Origin: Blasia pusilla
Lineage: Eukaryota; Marchantiophyta; Marchantiopsida; Blasiales
Direction of reading: 5' to 3'
Assembly: GCA_050084515.1 (NCBI GenBank)
Contig: CM114271.1
Location: 60,140,001-60,204,000, forward strand
DNA length: 64,000 bases
Shown here: positions 13,341-24,624 of the stretch, one piece after another
How positions within the stretch are numbered: the stretch's first letter is position 1
How the letters are laid out: every line of letters begins with the position of its first letter
The notes under the pieces: generated by a model
What the model was told of the DNA's origin: nothing
What the model saw: the letters and a program-made list of their open reading frames with translations, nothing else
The model's database searches: none
Translations under genes and position numbers: made by a program

Positions 13341-16300
13341 CTAGAAATTTTCCTTGTGAAATTCGAACTTCGTACTCGTCTGCTGCGTGAACCGCCTCGA
13401 TAGGGCGTCCAACTCGCTAGCCACCTTTGGCGCTCCGCAGTAAAACACCCCTGCAAGTTCGGAAACAGACAAACCGAGTGAACACGTGGAATTGACACCC
13501 GTCCCCAGTCCCTGGGCTGAGTAGACCTCTAAAACGACTTATGGCGACGACCCCGAGATCCCAGAGAATCTATAGCTGGTAGAACAGGAGATGATGATGC
13601 GTCACTAATGGTTTCACTTTCACTTTTGGTAGTTCCAACTCACCGATCCTGGCGTTGGGATGAGTTCTTGCAAGCCTCGAGAACACGGCTGACCAGTTGG
13701 GTCTGGCAAAATGTGTTCGGGCCTGGACAAACAGGGCAGATGGAGTTAGCGGAGTCCGAGGCCAGAGATTTCCTTCGCTTTTACAGTTTCACGCTCTAAA
13801 AGTGCGCCAATGAAACAAACGAACGGACGTCAATTACAGATCGAATACAGCTTCAAGACTTCCAAGAGCGACAGATTGACGCTTGCTTGCTCACCCTTGT
13901 GCCTGACAAAATGTCGACACCACTCTTCGCGTGGTGGAGGGCTTGCACCATAGTGATGAGAGCGGACCGCGCATCCCCTTCCTCGTACACACTCGTCAGG
14001 TAGTTGTGCATCTCGATCACCGCCTTGTGATCGATCGTCGAAATCTCATTCATAACTCCCTTGAACCACTCGAAGGACCCTTGCTCACGGGTCACCCAGT
14101 AGAAGTACGCATTAGTTGTGACGCGGACCTTCTGCTTTTTGCGTCTGGCGGGGCTGTCCGACGGTCTTTTCGGGCTTTGAACGTCCCACGGCCATCTAGG
14201 GCTGTCACAAGCTCGTAGCATGTCATGTGGTACAGAGCTCGGATTGTTGTCCTGTAAAACCAACCGGACGTGAGACAACGCTTACCCGACCATGACGAGA
14301 TTCCGACTCACTGGGTACCTCTGAAACATCGGACAAGAAGCTAAGCCGAGCGACAGAGTTTACAAACGAACAGACTTCACTTACGGGAGACGTGGAGTTC
14401 ACTGCATCTGCGGATTTGATGTCGTTGAGCATATTTTTCAAGATGCTTATAAATGGGGTGGCACCTATGCCCAGCCCCACGAGTAGTAGGACGTCGTACT
14501 TCCGAAAATCTTGGGCGGGGGCTCCATAAGGCCCATCGATGCACAATTTTGGAAATCTGCTGTTTACGGAGAAGTCCTCATCCGATCCGGACGATTCGAG
14601 GGCTACCTGAAATACTCTCTTCAGCTCATTCGTCCAGTCACCCACACTTCGCATGTGCACGCTCAGATAGTCGTCTCCTGGTGCAGAGGTTATTGAAAAA
14701 GGATGCCTGAAAATAACAGAATCCGAGAATCAGGACTACGATAGATACTCCTGTCGGTAGGCACAAGATGAGTGCAATTCTAAATTGAAACGCGTCGATT
14801 GAAGTAAGCCCGATGATCTACTCACCACTCGAACGGTGATATGCACGGGCACTGGAGGAAAATGTACATCCCGCTTTGATATTTGAATCCCGCAGGTTTC
14901 GACATATGTATGGCCAAAACATCCCCTGGATAAATTGAGGCCTGAAATTACCACCAAGTAACGTCGGTTAGAAACCCCCCCATCACTCCTCGATTCTATG
15001 ATCGAGAAACACAAGGTGGCAAAACTGAGATGATTCGATACGATGAATACCTCTATGGTGTTGACCTTGTACGTCGTTGCACGAAATGTACGAAGAACTC
15101 GTTCTCCGAGGTACAGAGTGAGTGGAACCAATATGTACATCCAAGTCTGTCCATAACAAGATCACACACTTCAGTACGTCGACGACCATGTTGAGATATG
15201 GTGCCCCAAATTTCTCGATTGTCAAACACAACCCTCAAAGGCTCAGCATGAAGACGCTGCGCAAGCTAGATGGGAAAATCACTTGAAGTAGCCCTACCAC
15301 CACATGGAAATTAAACCCAAGAGATATCGTGTCCAGGTAGGCAATCACTCGAGCATCACCAATTTTGTAGTAAAGAGAGCTCACCGTCTTTTGACTCCAC
15401 GATGTAGTTAGGAACAGATACCACCCGTGCACGATAACGAGAACATAGACGACCACGAACAGATGATGAGAGTACCAGAAAGCGTTGAAACCCGTCAACC
15501 TGTGGAAGGGAAAAGGGAGCTTCACGATGGATTTTCTGCACCAGTAGGATGCCAGAAAGAACGCGATTGACATCAACACCACCATGACGATCCCGGTAAC
15601 GACCACCTTCGTCTGAAGAACGACTCCATAAGTTGGCGGTTTGCCGCCGAACCAGGCGTTGCTCAGATGAACCATGTAAGGATGGTCGGCCTTGGCAATC
15701 ATCTTCGGGAAATCGCACGCCAGATGCGTCATCGCGTGTACAGCCACTCCCACCCCAATACCAGCAGCGACGGTCTGTGCATGAATTATTCACAGGTCAG
15801 CAAGAGTTCCGAAGAGTGGGATAAAAAGCGCGGAATAGCCTAGGATGTCACGGAGCTTTCGAGACTACCTTGTGAAACTTGATGTTGTCATCGAACGGAA
15901 CAATTGATCCCAGCCACGTGGAACGAAGATAAGTAATAGTGTTCCGGCAGACTGGAAGGAGAATTAACGCCATGTTCAATTTCAGCGTCTCCGCGGCCCC
16001 TTTCGCCACACAAACGCAGTACCCCATCACTTCGTAAGCCTCGCGGTTCTTGTACTGGAAAAACTTCCACGTAAAAAGAGAAGCCATAGCGCCCACCCAA
16101 AGAGCAAGTAGCCAGATGCGTATCCAGTAGTCGTGAAGATATAGCTTATACTTTCGAGAATAGTGTTGCCACCTGCTTCTCCGTCTGGGTGGTTGGGTCA
16201 TCATCAGCTGTTGGCTGTGATCATATTTGTGAACCGTTGGGGCGCGCATGAGTTTCTCCAATTCAGACAACTGTACGCAGGAGAACATGAGATATGGTCA

Positions 16301-17984
16301 ATAAAATACAACGAGGACTTCGAACAGGCGAGGAAGAATTGCGTTCGCTACTAAAATGAAGACCAATAGATGAACGTTCGGAGACTTCCAATGACGATGG
16401 TTAAATCGAGGGGTGTAAACCTCAATGTAGCCTTGATGGTGGCGATCTAGTTCTCCCATGATGAGCGCCGCGTACTCCTCAGCCTGTTCTTCCAAAATTA
16501 AGAGCTTGTTTGCTTGAGCGCTGAGGAAGATCATCTGACAAACAACACGGCAGGATGACAACGTCAGGCCGGCGCAAGATGACACAGCTTCGTATGAGCG
16601 GAACCAACTGACGAGATCGAACAGGCGACCAAGACGGCGACGAATATAGACGGTGTCGAATTTGCTTCACATCGGAGCGTAGAGCCCGTACCTCTCTCAC
16701 TTCCACTTCACGGATGTGACCATCCAAATCCTTGTCGCACCTGAAACCGACACATCACCCTGGTAAGCATCTTGGCTCTGGTAGAATTGTTTCTTAACGC
16801 GGCACGTGAAGCAGCAGAAACTAAGAGCACTTACAGGTCGAAAAAGAGCTGCATGCGCGAGTCGAACGTTTTGTCTGTGATCTGTCGCCAATACTCTCGG
16901 AGCTCACTCTTCGATATCGTCTCGACCTGGTAGTGCAATCCTTTCCTTCGTGTGAGAGCATCCAAGAGCTCACCCGCGAACTCCTCGGAGTCCTTCATTC
17001 CTGCGATTTAGAGTGGTCGCTAATCAGATACTGTAATAGTCCCTATCTATCCTCCTGAATAAGCAAGGCACAAGCTCGCGCACTGCAGGCGTACCACAGA
17101 GCAAAAAGCACAGCTTCCCAACCTTCGAACTCAAACCTTCCGTTCGATACGCCTCCGGACTACAGGGGAGGAACCCGAATATCTGCACAAACACGAATTT
17201 CTACACCAGGAAACGACAACATTCCGATGAATGGAATGCCCCATGACCGGAAGTTCACCCTTCGAGATAATAACGAGTAACAGACTACAAGAAAGAAAGG
17301 AATGTCCGGAAGATAGTGCTAACCTATACAGGCGGCGAAGTCGGCACGGGAGAGCAAATTGTTGCTAGACGCGAGTTTCTCGAACCGGCTATCAACCGCG
17401 TCCCAGAGTGCATCGTTATCAGAAGTGTAGCCCGTAGCCTTGCTAATGTTTCTCAACCCTTCAAGAGCGTACTCCGCTCCGGACACGGTCCTCAGAATTC
17501 CAGGAGTATGCGCCGAGCTTTTCCTAGACATTCGGCAGGCTTGAGCTGAATCATCATCGCTCCTTTCAGGGGAATACGCTAACGGAGTTACTCTTGCACC
17601 AGAACTCCCATTTCGTGAGACACGTCTCGCTTCCTCTAGGACATTGGGGGTACGCGTAGAATTCAGCGAATTTCGTCTCTCCAAGACCTCTACCATGAAC
17701 GATCTATCTAGAGTGCCGCCGCCAGGTTGAGAGATGCTTGTCAACGTTACTTGATCGTTTCGGACCGTAACCTCCAGAACTACATGCTCGTCATCCCTTT
17801 TAGCTTCATCCTGTGATTCTCTCAGCAGATCTTTCAACTGCCTACGCCCCCCATGACTTTGTCCAACTGCAAGCGCTCTCGGTGACGGAACCTGCGAGGA
17901 CCCATAGCTTTGCCCACCTGCATTCCCTCTTGATGGAGAGAGGCCCCTCAATGTTTGCAGCTCCCTCTCCATAATTTCGTTCAT
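13341..17984 (-). CDS. RBOH: respiratory burst oxidase homologue (plant NADPH oxidase), 12 exons
   Basis: Membrane NADPH oxidase that passes electrons from cytosolic NADPH through FAD and two haems to oxygen, producing apoplastic superoxide for signalling and defence. Proposed exons: 17984-17324, 17000-16835, 16740-16692, 16534-16421, 16270-15869, 15774-15385, 15146-15051, 14941-14826, 14706-14385, 14251-13895, 13722-13644, 13450-13341. All have GT-AG borders and compatible phases, giving 953 residues, normal for the family. Seen: NADPH-oxidase N-domain ('[12 protein letters not shown]'); canonical EF-hand loop at 278-289 (D-x-D-x-D-G...E); degenerate second loop near 322-333; first membrane helix about 381-402; haem-region histidines at 477, 481, 567, 568 and 580; FAD motif HPFSIT at 666-671; NADPH motifs GPYGA (723) and GLGIGATP (742); family C-terminus HKENF. 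The start is the first ATG after an in-frame stop; an upstream exon is possible because TTTCAG precedes it. Confidence 0.96.
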
Positions 17985-18900
17985 CCTGAAAACTCAGTCT
18001 CTAATCCTACCAGGATGTGACTCCGATTTCAAAGCCGACTAGAATTTCGTGTACAGCTCGTGTTCACAAGGGCAACCTGTGTTGCGCGTTCAACCACAGG
18101 AACACTCCCCCAGTGCAGCCGGAGGACAGAGACAGAAGTTGATTAAGCACCAGACCGCTGCCTTGTTCCGGAACCCGACGCGCTCCTCAAATACACTGTG
18201 AGCTAGACCAGGAACCTGGAGCATTTCACGAACACCCCCACCGAAGCTCGGTTTCGTAAAGAGCTGACATCCAGATTGTAGGGAATACCAATTCAGAGAA
18301 GTCGGCTTGGTATTCCAAATGCTTTCTTGTAGGAGGTCCGAGTCTATTTGTCTCCTCACTGTGAATCATTCAGAATCATCTTTCGGAGCGAGACACTCCG
18401 CATCCGACATGCATAAGCAATATATTTGCGCATCATACACAGCCGAATGAACCCAATGTTGGTAGCTGTTCTCTTCGTGACAAGAAATTCTCCACACCCC
18501 GGCCTTCCGCTACCAATCCAGTCCCACGGTTCTTCGGAACTCCAATCTGGAGTAAATGGCAATCCAAAAGGGTGACTCAAGTTGAAAACAAAACCAGCGA
18601 GTATCCATTCTCCATGGATTCTGCAATCGTGTACGAGGCCTCCTTTCCCCGTGGCGAGTTCCGTGAGGATGGCAGGTAATATTTTACACGAGCTGCCACG
18701 ACTCAGGTAGAAAGCAGGGGGGAGCGCAGGGGAAAGGAAGACACACACACGCACACACTACATACACGCGGATGAAAAAGGAAATGATGAAAGGCGCTCA
18801 CGCCGCACCAGGAGGTGAGGCCGCAACCAATGTTTTAATTCACGAGGTTAAGTCCACGACTCCGGGTGATCCAGCGACGATCGACTGGCGGATTGAAGTG
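17985..18900 (-). other. upstream region of RBOH
   Basis: This should contain the RBOH 5' untranslated region and promoter. Minus-strand frames at 18,090-18,359 and 18,356-18,754 show no RBOH-like N-terminal sequence and are probably not coding. An acceptor-like TTTCAG immediately before the proposed start leaves room for a leader intron. I could not identify a TATA box or specific factor sites. Confidence 0.4.
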
Positions 18901-18908
18901 ATCGCTTG

Positions 18909-18985
18909 GAGGAGGGGAGGGGAGGGGAAGGGAAGGGAAGGGAAGGGAGAGGGCGGGAGGGGGAGGAGGCGGTGGAAAGGAGAGT
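18909..18985 (+). repeat. purine-only (G/A) tract
   Basis: An almost uninterrupted purine tract built of GGGGA and GGGAA words, about 77 bases. On the RBOH sense strand it is a pyrimidine tract, a common feature of plant promoters and leaders. A role in RBOH expression is only inferred from position. Confidence 0.75.
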
Positions 18986-19039
18986 AGAGCATTAAAGAGG
19001 GCAGCTCTGCCACACGAGCAGTCAGTCCAGTCTCCCTGT

Positions 19040-19300
19040 CTGCGATGTCTGTCTCTCTCTTTCTCTCTGTCCTCTATTTCTCTCTCTCTCGACTCTCTGC
19101 AGCAACCGCCTCGCCCTTGTACCTATCTATGCACCCGGCGCCCGATACCGAGAAACAACTCCGTCTCCGGCGCCTCCCCGTGTTGTTCGGTCCGTCCGTC
19201 GCCTTCTGTCTCCCTCTCTCGAGTCTCTCCCTCTGCCCGTCCATCCCCCGGTCCCACCCTTCGCTTCCCCCCACCCACCGTGTCCCTCTCGCACGCCGAG
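19040..19300 (+). repeat. CT-rich low-complexity region
   Basis: TCTCTC-rich sequence interspersed with CCCTC words. The open frame across it (19,045-19,464) is composed of Ser, Leu and Pro from the simple sequence and is not accepted as a gene. Confidence 0.6.
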
Positions 19301-20282
19301 CCTTTACCGCCACTTATTGGCCCCTGGCAACATCATCGCCCGCTAATCAACACTACTTACGAGCTCATCTAATCGCACCTTTCCCTCTTCCGCACGTTAT
19401 GTTTTTTCTCACGTCCACCCCGTCGACATACCCAACTCAAGGAGAAAAACAATTCCGTCCTTAGTAAGTCACGCACGCACACGGTGGGCGAGCCGGGGCA
19501 ACCAGTTCAATTCCTATGTTGGGCCGGCCAGCCATGCCGATTGGTTTTTGTCCCTGTTGGATTTTCTGAAACCATATGTGGCGGTGACTTAAAACTCCAA
19601 AGAGTAATGTTCAAGAATACGCTGGATTCAGTGAAAAAAATTATGTGGAAGTGATTTGAAAGTCGAATATGTAAGCTAGATATAGTGAGATTATAATTGG
19701 AGGTAATTTTTTTAAACTCGAAAGAGTGGTGCCCACGGATAAGCTATGGTAAATAATTCCATAAAATGTTCCCCATGATTAAGTTCATTTACATTATGAG
19801 AATCTTGGATTTTTCGAAATAAAATGTGTAAAGTAGTGACTTATTACATATAAAATGCATGGCCAGCATTTAGCACTAAATCCATCTCAATTGGGAGAAT
19901 CCCAACCGCCCTTCATAGCCACCTTCCTCACCTTCAACTTCTCTTTGAAATCGCATTTTTTAATTTGGAAAACATCTCCCCTCCTTGTTTTGGGGAAAAG
20001 AGAAAAAAAATCTCCTCTCCCGCATTTAGGGGAAAAAAACTATTCCTCTTGCTCTGATTTTTTTCCAAATATCCACATCCCAACCCCCTCCTATGGGAAA
20101 AAAATAAATAACCAAAATGCTTTCCTTTAGCTCCTATGGAGAAAAAGAAAAAAGTTCCCCTAGTTCCTCCACCCCATTCTCCTAAGTACCCATACCGAGT
20201 CTTTTATTTTTTGAAACTTGGGTCGAGTCCTATCCACCATTTCTTGCGAACCTAAAACCTCCATTTAGAAAATGGTGACAAA

Positions 20283-20600
20283 TCTTTCATTTACATGTTG
20301 AAAGGGTATTCAATGATGAGACTATAGTAAATATTCCCACGGAAACGTAATTCTTCAACATACAACTTTCTTTTTTAGTTATATTTAACCGAGTTTCTAT
20401 GAATTTTGTTTGACTCCTTTCAAAAAAACTAGTGATGATGCTCATGCAATTGCAATGCATGGTTGATATAAAATTTATAGAAATTCGTCTAAGTATACCT
20501 AAAAAAGGAAAGTTGTATGTTGAAGAATTATGTTGCCATGAGAATATTTACTATAGTCTCATCATTGAATATCCTTGCAACATGTAAATGAATTTCTATG
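20283..20600. repeat. foldback element with long inverted arms
   Basis: The left arm (about 20,283-20,410) is the reverse complement of the right arm (about 20,465-20,595). Shared words include 'tattcaatgatgagacta', 'tagtaaatattc' and 'cttcaacatacaactttc'. The arms are roughly 120 bases each, highly similar with scattered mismatches, and leave a loop of only 55-70 bases. A transcript would form one long hairpin. It could be a MITE or foldback transposon, or a small-RNA hairpin precursor. Confidence 0.8.
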
Positions 20601-20660
20601 ATTTTTTTTTACTCCTTTCAAACAAACTAGTGATCATGCAATTGCAATGCATGGTTGATT
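20398..20660 (+). repeat. direct repeat overlapping the foldback loop
   Basis: The segment around 20,398-20,466 ('gactcctttcaaa...actagtgat...gcaattgcaatgcatgg') recurs at 20,588-20,660 with a few changes. The loop sequence of the foldback is therefore repeated just outside its right arm, suggesting partial duplication with inversion. Confidence 0.75.
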
Positions 20661-21100
20661 TAAACTAAACTACTTCCAATTTATCTATGTTGACTACTTT
20701 GCTCTTTAATTTGTTTATGTTTGATTGACTCAAACTGGTTTGGCCCTCAGCCAAACAAAGTCACTTGAGTGAAAAGAATTTGAAAATGGCAAGGGAGCGT
20801 GGAGTCATTGAAGTGAGGAAGCACATCTAAAGATTTCTAATTGAAATCTTAGTAAAGTATACATAGCATGATTTTAAATGAAATCTTAGGAGATGGTGCA
20901 ATAAGAGAGCCCCAAATATGTTTGGGTCTCATAGTATATGCTATAGTAATAATATAGATATTTATATTGTGCTAGATGCTTGTGTAATATTTATTTTTGA
21001 TTAAAATATGATCACGTCCTATGTTATTTTGTCCTACCTACTAATAATTTAATTCTTCAACTATTTATATTATTTTTCTTTCTAATTTTACGAGTTTTTT

Positions 21101-21150
21101 CCACCATAAGTAACGTATACTATAAAATTGACGTACTTTACTTATGGTGG
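21101..21150. repeat. small inverted repeat
   Basis: 'ccaccataagtaa' at the left is perfectly complementary to 'ttacttatggtgg' at the right (13-bp arms), about 50 bases overall. MITE-like in size. Confidence 0.8.
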
Positions 21151-21220
21151 CTCTTCGTATTTTATCAGCCAACTTTGGGTAATGAAAATAGTCATTAGAC
21201 TAAGTTTCGCATCACACAAG

Positions 21221-21273
21221 ATTAAAGTATAAGCATCCACTATACAAAAAGTGGTCGGCTATAATACTTTAAT
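21221..21273. repeat. small inverted repeat
   Basis: Outer arms 'attaaagtat' and 'atactttaat' are perfectly complementary, and inner 'ccact'/'agtgg' pair inside them. It lies 70 bases from the preceding inverted repeat. Confidence 0.75.
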
Positions 21274-22267
21274 TCCTATATATAGATAGATAGAGTGAGT
21301 GAATGAGTGGAGGGCAAGAAAAATGGAACCGGAACTAAGATACAAAAATTATTTGAGATGAGATGCCATGCCTCGTGAAGTTGATTGAAATAATAAATCT
21401 ATAATTGGATAGTGCCCTTTCACCTTGCAACTTTTGTTCTCAACACCTTATACACTAATAGGATCCCTCAAATTTACTTTTAAATGACATTTGAAATTTC
21501 CAAGAATTAAATATGAGAGGTCATTCGAACCCGTGCTTATGAGGTAATGGGAGATGGATACGTGAAAGGTTGAGGAAGGAGGGTGAGTCCAGTTTAGTGT
21601 AAGGGAAAAACCAGATACTCATCCTAAACCGCCCTTCCCGAATCCAACGAATTAAGATCTCTCACGCCGTCTACGGATAAATTACGCGTCTTCATGCGTT
21701 GGATCTTGCAGTATTCACTCACTCAGAACCGTGTGACAGGCTCGTGGATGATCACTCTAGAAAATCCTCGTCAAAGTCTTGAACCCCAACCCCACCCCGT
21801 CACCTCATTCATCGACCAGGCGTCGACTGTGTCGAGTTGGAATTCCGCTCTCTTACGAAGAATCTCGAAGAGCTACATGTGTGTGAGCAGTGTCGATGTC
21901 ACGAGGATGACGAGAACAAATGGAGGGACTCTACTCTCGTGACGATCGCAGGAGCTGTGGCGGAGAGAATCCATTGATTTCCCACTCGCCTTCCGAAAAC
22001 CCTCGCAACACTTCCTCCGCTCTTCTCAAAGAAAGTGACTCCATTTTCCATCCTTCGAGGAGACGACGTCGAATTCTATGACTATGCCAAGGACGCAAAT
22101 GTCAAGAGCCTACGTAGGCTATTTCGAGCAATTTGCAATATTCCGAATATCAAAGCCGGGCATGGTGATCTTCTTGCAAGACTCGAGTAGAAAAATCTTG
22201 ACCGGCATGCCGAGAAGATTACCGAGTCACACGATACACACAGCCAGGAATATGTGTTTTTATTTTA

Positions 22268-22323
22268 TACTGTAGATGCTTTGAATTGGCCCGGATGCTT
22301 TGAATTTTCCCGGATGCTTTTTA
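22268..22323 (+). repeat. short tandem repeat, 19-bp unit
   Basis: About 2.5 copies of 'gatgctttgaatt(g/t)(g/t)cccg' in tandem, the last one truncated. Confidence 0.8.
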
Positions 22324-24574
22324 TTTGACGAAAGGGTCAATGTGTAGTTCACGCAAAGAGAATATATCGCGGTTGTCATTGCGCGAGGGATTATGGACTT
22401 TGAAGAAAACCAAGAAAATATTCCAGCGTAGACTAACGTCGAGCTTGCAACTGCAGCTCACGGAGTCCTCGGCCAAACAACAGAAGACTGGAGGAGAGAG
22501 AGGAGACAGGAAAATCTTGCCGAGCGGCGTAAACACAGAATGATTTCCAGCGAATCTTCACAGGCGATTCGATCCGCATGACTGTCACGCCATGTTCTTG
22601 AACTGTGTTGCTCAAGTTCCATGTGATTTCTTTACTTCATACACCACTGTACCGGCCCGGGTTTGTCGATCGAGAAAGAAGAAGCGCTACGCGCATGGGC
22701 AGTTTAGCGCCTCTCCTCAACCAAATTTGCCTCCAAATCTTAGTATTGCTCTCTCGCTTTTCCTCTGCCCCGCCGCGTTACCGTCTTCCGACAGTATTCA
22801 TATCTGATATATGCTGTACGGTACCCCCAGTCCAAACAGCAGGTCATCTGTCACCAATCCTCGTACCAGTACGACGGGCAGAGCGGGGCCGGGCAGGGCC
22901 CAAGAAGATGTCACTGTCCCTTGTTCTGCACACTGCTGCCTCTGTTCCATTTTCTTTTAACTTCCTTGCCCGTGTCCTTCCTCCGCCACGTCACCACCCC
23001 TACAACAAGAACGATCGTCCGGAAGTTACACCCGCATATGGGCAGGGATGTGGAAAACGTTTCCGGGTCCGCAAAGCGTCGCCGCATGGTGTTCTTATAC
23101 AGCGTGCCAGCCGGTGGGCATTAATGGGTAAAGAGTGCCTGTAAGCCAAGAACGCTCTCTTCTTCTTTGTAGAAAATAATTGCATAATTTAATATGGTTG
23201 GATTCTCGGATCCGCTTTGCAGAATCTTAATTTTTGCTACGCGAAAGTCTACCTGGTTGGCACACCTATATTTCGGTTTTAAATCGCTAACGTTACGAAC
23301 TCGACTTACCCTCACCAGAGTCACCCTACTCGGCCCGCTAGTCCGGTTCCTACTCCTATAGTTAACAGTTAACACGACCCTCGCTATGTAGGAAACTAGT
23401 TGTCATTGTCAAAGTCAGCTGTCTTTATTCCAGACTTATCTGTAATTCGTCCCCGGGACCCCGTCTGATTTACACGTGCGGGAACAAGCATCTGGCAGGG
23501 GGCCGAAATATGCCTGCGCCTTAGGCGGCCCACTTTAGCGTTTCTGAACGGAACTCCCACCAAATTCGAATTAGCTGGATATGCAGAGGAGATGACCGGG
23601 CACTATCAATAGCTGGGGGGTCTACTCTAGTCTGGTCGCCGCGAAGAGCGGTCCCACCCGGTTTCTCAGTACCGTGTCCCGTCGACGATTGACGGGGACT
23701 TAGCGCGTACGGTAGTCTCATTTCCAGAGGAGCGATGGGAAATGTCGTTCAGCGTAGGACTGATGTCACTGATCTCCGTGGTTCCGTTTGGACGCCTTCG
23801 GCATATTTGTGTTACCGTACCGTAGGCGCGTTCCGAGGTCGAGACGAACCCGGTAGCAATGGTCGGCGCGTTTCGGCGTTCTTTGTAAGCCCGGCCAACA
23901 GGGCCGACAGAATTCGGAGATCTTCGATTCGGATCTGCAAATCAAATCTGAAAACTGAGGAAGTTCCCGACGTGAGAAGGAAGGTCTGTCCCCTCCTTGT
24001 ACTGCCGATGGGTACCCCATAGTTTAAATATGCATGGCCTGTATTTTCTTTTAGAGTTGTAACGTGAGGATGCAAATGAACGAGTCACCGGTTGGAAATA
24101 TTTCCGTTCTTAAAAACCCCACGAACGTAAAGTATTGTGCTGAGAGATCCCGGGAGAACGCCACGGGAAATGGTCAAAACCCGTCAACAAGATACTGGGA
24201 AACCATTTGTTCCCGAAAAGACGCCTACAAGATCGCAGGACCGGGCCCCCGCGGCGTCGACGGTATCCCCACGACTCGGACTGCCGGAGGACTCAGCCGA
24301 CGTGATGGAATCTAAATGTGGAACGGGCCGAAAGATGTCTGCCTGAAGTAACATCCGTTTACGTCATTTTAAATTTCTTTTCATATTAAAATTTCACGAC
24401 TATTATAGATTCCTTCCTATGCTCGATTCTCTACAAACAATAATTCCCGACGTCCCATGTTCCATATTTCTCTTAGACTTTTTGCTCCTTGCAAATTCGT
24501 TCTCACAATCTAGTTCCGCGACCTTGGAATGTCAAACGTTCACGTGATCGAAGTTGCGATTTATGGGTTGCTCT

Positions 24575-24622
24575 CCGATCTCCATGAATCTAGATAATCC
24601 GATCTCCATGAATCTAGATAAG
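24575..24622 (+). repeat. 24-bp exact tandem duplication
   Basis: The unit starting 'ccgatctccatg' and ending 'ctagataa' occurs twice back to back without differences in the shared part. Confidence 0.85.
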
Positions 24623-24624
24623 CC

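Larger units (their letters stand above)
19465..24560. other. mixed intergenic region with small inverted repeats, no gene recognised
   Basis: 19,600-21,650 is AT-rich and holds the foldback elements listed separately. 21,650-24,350 is GC-richer with several overlapping frames (for example plus 22,605-23,144), none with a known domain. Nothing else supportable was found. Confidence 0.4.

Noticed and set aside
18090-18754. Extra upstream coding exons of RBOH
   Set aside because: The frames show no similarity to RBOH N-termini and no convincing donor site joins them to the exon at 17,984, although a leader intron cannot be excluded.
22605-23144. 179-codon plus-strand open frame
   Set aside because: No domain, overlapping alternative frames of similar length, and Pro/Arg/Ser-rich content typical of GC-rich chance frames.
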